Assembly (NCBI RefSeq): GCF_001640805.2
Contig: NC_066854.1
Location: forward strand, 10,411,775 to 10,475,774
Length of the DNA: 64,000 bases
Origin: Lates calcarifer
Lineage: Eukaryota; Chordata; Actinopteri; Centropomidae
Direction of reading: 5' to 3'
How positions within the stretch are numbered: position 1 is the stretch's first letter; every line of letters begins with the position of its first letter. The notes below the pieces were generated by a model that saw nothing but the letters and a program-made list of their open reading frames with translations, did no database searches and was not told the DNA's origin. Below are positions 40,994 through 51,900 of this stretch, one piece after another. Both the position numbers and the translations under genes were made by a program.

Positions 40994-41729
40994 AGGAAGG
41001 AGGATTTTCACACACAAGATTCACAAATGAAACCCACTCAGAATATCTGAACTGTGAGAGAGTATGTATCTTTACTTTTCAAACTCTTCAGGTAATAACA
41101 GGAGTGATAAAACATAGCCAGGGGCCTTGAGGTTCAACTCGCATTTTAACAACTCTCCAGTGTTTCTTTTAACACTGACAATCACACTTCGCCATCTGAA
41201 CTTTGATTCCTTTCAGTCCAACCAGTCAGACTGGATTCTTGTCCACTGAAGTAAAAAAAAAAAAGGGCTGTAGTTTGAGCATGTACCTCCTTTTGTGCAC
41301 AAACCTGTTCAGTACAGAAGTGAGCTGCAGAGAGACACACATTTGTGGGGAGGACTTCAGTAAGTAGAACTCTTGCTTTGCTTTGAATTATCCTCACTAG
41401 ACAAAAGATCTTTCTGTGGATTGATATTCATTAATGACTCAATAAGCAGAGTAACCTGTGATGTTTATGAAGGATGTGATGGTCCTTCATTTTAATTCTG
41501 TTGCTTGTCAAATTGTTTCAGTGCTTTCAGAAAATAGCCTGTGGCTCCCGTCTAATGGCGACGTTTATAGCTATTTTGCATCTCACATTGCTTGCTGGCA
41601 TGTTGTCAACTTGTCTTTCAGTATGAAAAGATTCCACCTTAACTGAACTTTGGTTAAAACTGTTCTTGTTGATAGCTGGTTATACTGAGAGAAAATACAG
41701 ATCTGATGATTTTTCACTGCCCTCCAGTG
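40994..41729 (+). repeat. Inverted repeat arm B, likely NLR-2 5' region
   Basis: The 736-base reverse-complement partner of 30858-31580, differing by a roughly 26-base insertion near 41190-41215 and scattered substitutions. It lies upstream of the NLR-2 start exon, and its AGGACTTCA|gtaagt at about 41350 could end a 5' UTR exon. A reversed CTCF-like core (CCACTGGAGGGCAG on the minus strand) closes it at 41717-41730. Confidence 0.88.
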
Positions 41730-41956
41730 GTCAAGAGCAACCAATCAAGGGAAATTATTACTAGTTTTACATTTATCTGACAAGAAGTAAGTTATCAGTG
41801 TTTATTTGTTAACATTTAATATGTAATTATTAATTAGGTAGACCTTTTACTGAAATTGTGAGGTTCACTTAATGTGTTTTTCTATCAGGATCTATCAAAA
41901 ACCAGATTCCCCACAATCTGGACCTAAACCCAGCAATTCGTTCCTTAGGAGCAACC

Positions 41957-44900
41957 ATGTCAGCTTCTCCTCTTAAATTCAGAAAGTCTGTTGATGGAAG
42001 GTAAGGATTTAAAGCTGACAGAGAGGCATTTCATGCAAAGCATTACTTGTTAATTAAAAGACTGAACATATTTTTTATCAGGTTTTATCCAACATGGACA
42101 TTTATCAGTTCTGTTTTTGTCTCAGATTCCAGCAGCAGAGACCAGACTCTCCTGAACCCAGCTGTCTGTCTTTCAAGAGTGACCAGTCGAAGGAACATTT
42201 CTTTGATTTTAAAGGACAGCGATCTGCTGATCTGATGTAAGTAACTTTCAAGTGGGGTTGACCCTGCTCTAATGGATGACATAATGTTTCATCAATTTAC
42301 ACAGCATGTCAATATGTACACAGTGACTGGTTAGTGAATTAGTTTTCATGAATACACAAGAGGGCATCAAACAAATGAATAATAGTATTTTGGTCCGGTC
42401 AATATTCCTGGCTCTGACAGATTAGATATCCCAAGTTCATCAGCACTTTTTTTTCCAGAGTCACAGTGGTCCAGAGATGTGCAGATCATCATCTCTGGTG
42501 TTATTGGATTGTCCTGATTTGTTGATCAGCTGATTGGGTCTGGTATTGGAACCTTGGTCCATCATTCTCTGGTGTTTTACTTTATTCAATCTTATATTCT
42601 CTGGTGTTTTAGCCCTGGTTTGTGCCAATATTTTCTGGTGTTTTTACAACAGTTTGGTCCAAAAGTTGCTGATGTTCAAGCCACGTTTAGATCCAGTGTT
42701 CATTGTTCTTTTAGCTCCTGTTTGGAGCATATATGGACTAATAGTTCATGATTCCTCCACAGAGTTAACCAGGAGAGCTCAGAGGTTTCCAGTTGTGAGT
42801 CTGCCCCACAGCACCAAACACACCTGAACCCCATATTTATGGTCTGTATATGTACAACAATTTCTAATACATGACCTTCTTATGAAACAGGAATTGTAAA
42901 GTCACCACACAGATCCACCATATTTAGTTACATTTATATTGATGCAGCTCAGTTCATCTCAGTGGAACTGTATTGCTGTTATGCTGCTCAGAATTCAGCA
43001 TTCATCCACTATCAAAAACAGAAACTATTATTCATGTTTTTAGTCAAAATTCGATGTGGGTTTACATACAGCAGTGTAGGCTTGTATTCCTTACCACTAA
43101 CTGCTGTATTCTGCTGAAGTCTAACACAGCATCTGTATCAAATGCTTCATATGTAAACAACAGCTGCCAGTATTATCTGATGTTGGTTGCAAAGGCCAAT
43201 ATCCACAACTTCTAAAGTTTCTTTATCACAATTTGTAAACCAGTTTGTTGTCAGTATTTAATTAGATGTTTCCAGTTATTTACATTAAACATACATATTA
43301 ATTTGTTCCAGCTGCTGGAGGAGGAACATTGTTACTTTTGTGAAGAAGGAGCTGAAGAAGATCCAGAAGGTTCTGAGTCCAGATTACCCAGAATGCTTAG
43401 AGAGTCAGAGGGAGGATGAGGAGGTGTTGGACAGTGAGGATGAAGAGCAGAGGAGGAGCAGCAGAGAGGCATTTCTGAAGATCACACTGAACTTCCTGAG
43501 GAGAATGAAGCAGGAGGAGCTGGCTGACTGTCTGCACAGCAGTAAGAGGATTTAACATGATGGATAAATGGACATTTACTAATCTCAATCAATCTCAATC
43601 TCAATCTCAAGATATGGGGGAAATATGCATTAATATGCATTCTTTAGAGAAATTAAAATGTAGTATGTTATTGTTAAGTGACTTATTAATGTTGTTTCTT
43701 GTGTGTTCATTCAGGATACATTGCTCCACTTTGTCAACATAAATTCAAGTCTAACCTGAAGGAGAAGTTCCAGTGTGTGTTTGAGGGGATCGCTAAAGCA
43801 GGAAACCCAACACTTCTGAATCAGATCTACACAGAGCTCTACATCACAGAGGGAGGGACTGGACAGGTCAATGATGAACATGAGATCAGACAGATTGAAA
43901 CAACATCCAGGAAACTACACAGACCAGAAACAACCATCAGACAAGAAGAGCTCTTTAAAGCCTCACCTGGAAGAGATGAACCAATCAGAACAGTGATGAC
44001 AAAGGGAGTGGCTGGCATCGGGAAAACAGTCTTAACTCAGAAGTTCACTCTGGACTGGGCTGAAGACAAAGCCAACCAGGACATACACTTCACATTTCCA
44101 TTCACTTTCAGAGAGCTGAATGTGCTGAAAGAGAAAAAGTTGAGCTTGGTGGAACTTGTTCATCACTTCTTTACTGAAACCAAAGAAGCAGGAATCTGCA
44201 GGTTTGAAGAGTTCCAGGTTGTGTTCATCTTTGACGGTCTGGATGAGTGTCGACTTCCTCTGGACTTCCACAACACTGAGACCCTGACTGATGTTACAGA
44301 GTCCACCTCAGTGGATGTGCTGCTGACAAACCTCATCAGGGGGAAACTGCTTCCCTCTGCTCGCCTCTGGATAACCACACGACCTGCAGCAGCCAATCAG
44401 ATCCCTCCTGAGTGCGTTGACATGGTGACAGAGGTCAGAGGGTTCACTGACCCACAGAAGGAGGAGTACTTCAGGAAGAGGTTCAGAGATGAGGAGCAGG
44501 GTAACAGGATCATCTCCCACATCGAGACCTCACGAAGCCTCCACATCATGTGCCACATCCCAGTCTTCTGCTGGATCACTGCTTCAGTTCTGGAGGATGT
44601 GTTGAAAACCAGAGAAGGAGGAGAGCTGCCCAAGACCCTGACTGAGATGTACATCCACTTCCTGGTGGTTCAGTCCAAAGTGAAGAACATCAAGTATGAT
44701 GGAGGATCTGAGACAGATCCACACTGGAGTCCAGAGAGCAGGAAGATGATTGAGTCTCTGGGGAAACTGGCTTTTGAGCAGCTGCAGAAAGGAAACCTGA
44801 TCTTCTATGAATCAGACCTGACAGAGTGTGGCATCGATATCAGAGCAGCCTCAGTTTACTCAGGAGTGTTCACACAGATCTTTAAAGAGGAGAGAGGACT

Positions 44901-47305
44901 GTACCAGGACAAGGTGTTCTGCTTCGTCCATCTGAGTGTTCAGGAGTTTCTGGCTGCTCTTTATGTCCATCTGACCTTCACCAACTCTGGACTCAATCTG
45001 CTGTCTGAAGAACAATCAACCTCTGGGAAGTCTGAAACAAGAAAAGACAATTTTGCTGTAACTCAGTTCTACCAGAGTGCTGTGGACAAGGCCTTACAGA
45101 GTCCAAATGGACACCTGGACTTGTTCCTTCGCTTCCTCCTGGGTCTTTCACTGTGGACCAATCAGATTCTCCTACGAGGTCTGCTGACAAAGGGATTAAA
45201 TACTGTGCTGACCTATCACAAAATAGTTCAATACATCCAGAGAATGATCAGTGAGAATTTCTCTACAGAAAAAACCATCAACCTGTTCCACTGTCTGAAT
45301 GAACTGAATGATCGTTCTCTAGTGGAGGAGATCCAACAGTACCTGAGTTCAGGACGTCTCTCTACAGATGAACTGTCTCCTGCTGAGTGGTCAGCTCTGG
45401 TCTTCATCTTACTGTCTTCTGAAAAAGATCTGGACGTGTTTGACCTGAAGAAATACTCTGCTTCAGAGGAGGCTCTTCTGAGGCTGCTGCCAGTGGTCAA
45501 AGCCTCCAACAAAGCTCTGTAAGTACATACAGGTGGGTGACAAATTAAAAGAAAAACCTGAATAAATAAGTGGACTTCACAGTCAACAGATCTCACCCAT
45601 TTCAGAGACTTGTAGAATCAATAACAAGGCAAATTGAAGCTGTTCTGGTTGTATGTGGTGACCCCACACCTTACAAAGACACTGGCTTTACCTTCAATTT
45701 GATAACTGTCTGTACATAAGTGTAGGAATAATTAATAATTAAAATGCACTGGTGTACTTTAAACATTAGAAAAAATATAGATATCTTACAATTTTCACTC
45801 ATTATTATCTCTCCAGGCTGAGTGGCTGTAACCTCTCAGAGAGAAGCTGTGAAGCTCTGGTCTCAGTTCTCAGCTCCCAGTCCTCTAGTCTGAGAGAGCT
45901 GGACCTGAGTAAGAACAACCTGCAGGATTCAGGAGTCAAGCTGCTGTCCATTGGACTGGAGAGCCCATACTGTATGCTGGAATGTCTCAGGTCAGATCAA
46001 GTAACAGTTTGTGTTGAAAGTCTGAGGTATTTTTCTTAACTAAAGTCAACACACTTTGAGGTGTGAGGAGCAGGTTTTGGTCGGTGTGAGAGTCACCTCA
46101 GCTTCCTCAGACTGTATTCACTAAGTTTAGTTTGTTTCTTGTATAAAATGTTTTGCTCATTTCAGTGCAAATCTAGGCCCACGTGAATACTGCTCTTTCT
46201 GTCTTTTAATATAGACCCAGCATTAGAAGTGACTGTATTTTGAATGATTTTTTTCCTCTTTTTCAAACTTACCCCATCAGACTGAGTGGCTGTAACCTTA
46301 CAGGGAGGAGCTGTGAAGCTCTGTCCTCAGCTCTTAGCTCCCAGTCCTCTAGACTGAGCAAGTTGGACTTGAGTGACAACAACCTGCTGGATTCAGGAGT
46401 AAAGCTGCTAACAGGCTGGACTACAGAGTCAACACTGTACACTGGTGACTCTAGGGTCAGGACCTTTTCAAGCAACGACCATGATGAATAAAAATTCATT
46501 TTCATTTCAATATTGATTTTTTTTCTGTGCATGTATAATATTCAAACCATTTGTATTACTTCCTGTGTGTTCACAGGCTGTCAGGCTGTCTGATCACAGA
46601 GGAGGGCTGTGCTTCTCTGGCCTCAGCTCTGAGCTCCAACCCCTCCCATCTGAGAGAGCTGGACCTGAGCTACAATCATCCAGGAGAGTCAGGAGTCAAG
46701 CTGCTATCAGCTGGACTTAAAGATCCACACTGGAGACTGGACTCTCTCAGGTATGGAGAGGCCTGCTTCACGCTAAGAATAAACTGCCTCATATGAGAAC
46801 TACTCCTGTTCTTAAGTGGCACATATATATTCATGTTTGGAGCATATAAGTGCTGTATATTCATGTGTCTCTCTGTTATCTGTTTCCAGTCATTAGCAAT
46901 TGAGAAAAGGGATGTTCCATTTGCAGATGCTGACAGGAAGCATCAAAAATCTATCTTAGTAAATGTTGACCATAAACCTCAATCCAGCATTGTCTTCAGT
47001 AGACCTGATGGAGACCCACTGTGTCTTTGAGGTCTGATCAACAGGTCTTAAGTGTATCATTTAATCAGAGTCCAAATCAGAGGAATAACTAGGGAACAAG
47101 CGTGTTTTCTATTTAAAAAGCAAGATCAACACTTGACTTTAGCATTACTGCAGCATTTACACTTAGCAAGGAATTCATAGTAATTTGTCACTTTGCAAAA
47201 CAACCGTACAAGCATTTGCAATATTGATACTTTTTTATTCATATCTAGGCTTACTACCACATAAACCCTCATGAGCCTTAGCACTTAAATAATTTGCCTT
47301 TGTTG

Positions 47306-47342
<37 letters not shown>

Positions 47343-48221
47343 TCAATGCAGTGACAAAAAAGACCCCACCTCCCAGTGTTGTCCATGTCCTGAAAGAGAA
47401 CGTGCTGGTCTAATCTCCCTCCTCCTTTCAGGATGGAGCCTCGAGGAGTACAATGGCTGAGACCAGGTCTGAGGAAGTGTAAGTGTGTTTTTGATTTGAT
47501 TCATAAAAACAAAGCAGTACACATTCAGTCATCTTCTAACTGTCACAGCACTCATTGAAACCCTGAGGATGAAGATGATATCATGTGTCATCATGAAACT
47601 TTTAAACCAAATTAATAAATGAGATGTAACTGTAGCAAGTTTTGTTGCGTTTTCTTCTCCCCGTCAGATTTCTGTGAACTCACACTTGACACAAACACAG
47701 CACACAGAAAAATCAAACTGTCTGACAACAATAGGAAGGTGACACATGTGAGAGATAATCAGCCATATCCTGATCATCCAGACAGATTTGACCAGTGTCC
47801 TCAGCTGCTGTGTACAAATGCTCTGACTGGTCGCTGCTACTGGGAGGTTGAGAAGAAAGGAGATGTTCTAGTAGCAGTGACATACAGAGGAATCAGCAGG
47901 AGAGGAGACAGTGCTGACTGCCGGTTTGGAGAGAATCAACACTCCTGGAGTCTGTTCTGTTATGGTGATCGTGTCTCTGTCTGGCACAATAACAGACAAA
48001 CACTCATCCCTCGCTCCTCCTCCTCTGTCTCTAACAGAGTAGGAGTGTATGTGGACTGTCCTGCTGGCACTCTGTCCTTCTACAGAGTCTCCTCTGACAC
48101 ACTGATCCACATCCACACCTTCAACACCACATTCACTGAGCCTCTGTATCCTGGGTTTGGGGTCTGTTCTGGATCCTCAGTGTCTCTGTGTTTTCCTCCT
48201 CCTGTTAGAGAAACAGTGTAA
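41957..48221 (+). CDS. NLR-2: NLRC3-like fish NLR (FISNA-NACHT-LRR-PRY/SPRY)
   Basis: Exons: start exon 41889-42000 (ATG 41957 in ACCATGTC context, [14 protein letters not shown]), 42126-42236 ([17 protein letters not shown]), 42763-42841, 43312-43541, FISNA/NACHT 43715-45518 (1,804 bases, fully open), LRR 45817-45990, 46281-46455 and 46577-46750, then 47432-47478 and PRY/SPRY 47668-48221. Walker A GVAGIGKT and Walker [11 protein letters not shown] are intact. The start is chosen because the upstream frame has a stop and the phase fits the next exon; the usual MNQCEDREE exon is absent. Exon 43312-43541 is 230 bases rather than the 229 of its paralogues (one extra base in GAGGAGGAACATTG). Skipping the 79-base exon 42763-42841 would restore frame. 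LRR exon 46281-46455 is 175, not 174, bases. This is the best preserved of the three in its core. Confidence 0.8.
42842..43311. other. NLR-2 intron, nothing recognised
   Basis: This 470-base intron shares no clear similarity with the same introns of NLR-1 or NLR-3 (35534-35664 and 51616-51763), which are shorter. Only the last bases before the acceptor resemble each other. Confidence 0.5.
47307..47341. repeat. (ATA)n microsatellite
   Basis: Trinucleotide AAT/ATA run in the NLR-2 intron before the 47-base exon at 47432. Confidence 0.9.
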
Positions 48222-48437
48222 GTTGTTGCTTAAAGGTGCTGAACAAACAAACAGTTACCAGCACCTGAGAGTTAGTGAGTTAGTCTAATGTATCAAGAAC
48301 AAATGTGGTTCGTCATCGATTGTCTTAATTTGTTGAAACACTGTATTTGAGTGATAAACTGGAGAATCTGATTATGTGATGATGTTATTGTCTTTGCACA
48401 GTTGATATAGTCAATATATAGTTCATATCAGTTGAAC

Positions 48438-48443
48438 AATAAA
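48438..48443 (+). terminator. Polyadenylation signal, NLR-2
   Basis: AATAAA about 220 bases after the NLR-2 stop codon, before the dispersed repeat at 48486. Confidence 0.45.
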
Positions 48444-48485
48444 TGGACATTTTGGACAGTTACTAATCATCATTGCTGACAGCTG

Positions 48486-48548
48486 CAGAGTCAAGTCAGT
48501 TTGTATTTATATAGTGCCAATTCACAACAAAAGTTATCTCAAGGCACT
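48486..48548. repeat. Dispersed teleost repeat fragment
   Basis: TTTATATAGTGCCAATTCAC followed by AACAAAAGTTATCTCAAGGC matches a repeat word I know to be widespread in fish genomes. No ends or coding capacity are visible; the family is not assigned. Confidence 0.5.
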
Positions 48549-48905
48549 GCTGCTTTGCAGTCATTTTTGCATCGATAAAATGTAATAATTCACACTGTGG
48601 GATTGTTTGTACACTTATCTTTTGTTGTATTACTGTTTTATACTGAAAGATGTATCAATTGATGTTTCATGTAGTATAAAGTGTACACTGTATATTAATA
48701 ACTTAAATGTTAGCCTCCTAAACTCAATTAATCTCCACAGTAAAAATTCTTTTTTAAACACTGTTCTGTTTCATTTGCTTTTTTTTCTCCTTTGGTTTCT
48801 TCACTGGATTTTAAAGTTCAAGTTCATCCAAACAAGGATATGAGTGTTTTGATGCTGAACTATAATTGGACAAATCATTTCAACTCTGCTCTGTGTCCTC
48901 TACAG

Positions 48906-51900
48906 ATAAAGGTAGAAGGCTGATGGGAGCAGCATCTGCCAAGGTAACATGATACATTTTGGACTGTTGGACTGAGCTGCCACTGCATGTTCTGACTGGA
49001 TACAGTAAACTGTGAATAGAAAGTGATGACCCTCAAAATAAAAGAGGTTTATTAGTTTCAGGTTTTTGATTGTGCCAGAGTCAGAGCAGGAAACTGCTGC
49101 AAGTTAAATATTAATCATATTAAAGTCATTTAAAGGTGCAGCAACTGATCTTTGAACTGTGTGCTGTAGGTCTATGGTTTTCGATGTTTCAGTGTGACGG
49201 CAGCCTGCAGACACAGAGGACTGACGGAGGACAAGAAGCAGAGGATTTCAGCTGATGATTCTCTACAAAAACCTGGTCCAGACAGCAGGGAGCTGCAAAG
49301 TGAAGAAATTCATAGGAAGCAGCTGAGTAAATGGAACTTTGATTCATTACAGTCCCTGATGACAACGAATACTTCAGAATACAGCGCAGAGCCTTTAAAA
49401 CCAAGTCAAACAAAGTAGAAGCAGAGATTTTATTTCCTGATGATACAAAAGTCAAATCAGACTGAAGACTAACCATCTGTGTGTCTGTCTTCATCAGGTG
49501 CTGCAGGTTGTTACCAACATGGAAAGGTATCACACTCTACACTTCACATTACACCTGATACTGTTTTATCCTTTAACCTGCAATTTGCTGTTTGGTGTGA
49601 TTTTGTTTTTTATTTGAACATTGAATAGACTCATAATAAAACTATAAACCAGAGTCCTGATATCAGATCCTGATATCAGATCTTGGACTGGACTTTGAGA
49701 CTCAAGATGTTTTATGAAGGATCATGTTCTTGTTTATTTGTTTATTTGAGTTTCTGTTGGTCAACGTACAATAATTTTTAATCAGTTATTTTCCACACAG
49801 TGACTTACATGCATGTATATAAAAACTGTTGATATTAATTTACACTTCATATTTGTCATGACATTATACATCAAATGTGATATACACTATGTGAGTGTGC
49901 GTGGAGGGATGCCATGGAAAAAAATCCTGTGGTGTAGTAAAGTTTAGGAACCACTGCAGCAGTCAGGGCTGTTGTACTTGATCAGGTCGTATGAAGTTTT
50001 AATTATAGTCCCCACAGTACCTGTTTTTCTTTGGTTTATTGACTCTGTGATACAGACAAACAATGGGAATGTCTGCCTCATTTCATCACTGACTGAGATT
50101 ATTCTGTTCAGTCTAAATAAATAATATAGGACATAGTTTGTATGTCAGAGTGAGGAGAGAACAGAAATCATTCAGTGTAAACAGTTTCAGACTTAATTCA
50201 CCTTTCAGTTTCTTGTTGAGCACTGCTAGTTTCATGTGGCTGAAGATTAAAAAGTGACTTTCTCCTCTCTGGTGGTCTTCCTCTCTACCAGGCCAGACTC
50301 CTCTGAACATGAACCTGAACCCAGCTGTGTGTCCTTAAAGAGCGACCAGTCAAGTGATCGCCTCGTTCATTTTAAGGAACAACAACCTTCTGCTGCAAAG
50401 AAGTAAGCTGCAGCTGAGTTTAAATGTAGCTGACATCTGTCCAGTATAACTGCTGTTGCTGATATATCAGATGACTATGATGAAAACTGCTCAGTGGAGT
50501 GAACATGCAAACTCCTGGCTGAAGATTAGGAAGTGATTTTCTTTCTCTCTCTCTGGTGGTCTTCTTCTCTGTCTACCAGGATCCATCAGAGACCAGACTC
50601 CACTGAAGATGAACCCAGCTGCGTGTCCTTCAAGAGCGACCGGTCAAATGATCGCCTTATTCAGTTTACAGGACAACAACCAGCTGCTGCAAAGAAGTAA
50701 GCTGTTATGAATTTTTACATCTAACTGACTCATTTTTAAACACTTTTATTCAGAGTTTTTAGCAAATACATAAGCTAAATTTTACCATAGTTCTTTTTAC
50801 ATATATTCATGAACCTGAGACACAGGAGATTGTTCAGGTTCTAGAGTTGAGTCTCAAGCTATCGTTAAGTGCTGGGTGAGATAGTATTCAAAGTAGATAT
50901 CAAAGTAAAGTATTTGGGTGGTGAAAAACCAGTGAAAGTGGTTACTCAGTCTTCTGTGAAATGATGGACATAGAAGAATGTTCTGTGGAATTTTGGAAAT
51001 GTTCTTCAAATATATTGCCAGTACATGTCTTAGTGCCTTCTGTGTGAAGTGCAGAATTTATTCTGTCCTTATCAGGAGGAAGTTGGAAAAACAAGACATT
51101 CCCGAACCTGGTCCTGATTATGTGTACATGAAGAGTGGCCCAACAGTAAAACATCCTTATAAATCAAGGAAAAAACACCAACCATTTGATAAACGGTAAG
51201 GATTGAAAAATGATTATGAAATCAGAATCATTTGATTCGAGCAGTTATAGGAGCAGTTATAGCAGTTATAGGAACTTCAGTTTATAAACCTTTATTAACT
51301 CAGATGAAGTTCTCTGAGCACCGCCAGTCTTTGTATTAGCACACTCTCTCACACTTGCAGTCAAAGGCATTCACAGCTGCAGACTGAGTGGGATCAGGAC
51401 TAGGAAACCTTTACCACTACTGACAGTTGTCTGATTCACCATTTTCATCTAAATATCATTTCATGAACCTTTACCTTGTGTCCATCTCTGTGTGGTCAGA
51501 CACAATGTTAGGTAATTCTTCATGATTCCTCCACAGAGTTGAGCAGGACAACTCAGAGGTTCCCAGTGGTCAGTCTGCCTATCAGCATCAAACACACCTG
51601 GACTCTGTATTTATGGTCTGTGCATGTACAGTAACTACTTCTACATCTGTTAACAATAATCTCCATGATGTACTTTTTAGAACAGTTGATTATCACTCTG
51701 AATCTGATGTTTGGCTCCATGGTTTTAGTCTGATTGTGTTATTAATATAATATTCTGTTCCAGCTGCTGGAGGAGGACATTGTCAGTTTTGTGAAGAAGG
51801 AGCTTAAGAAGATCCAGAAGGTTCTGAGTCCAGATTACCCAGAATGCTTAGAGAGTCAGAGGGAGGATGAGGAGGTGTTGGACAGTGAGGATGAAGAGCA

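Noticed and set aside
49194..49418. Independent small gene upstream of NLR-3
   Set aside because: An AG acceptor precedes it, but I see no good donor and no recognisable protein. More likely a non-coding 5' exon or intron of NLR-3.
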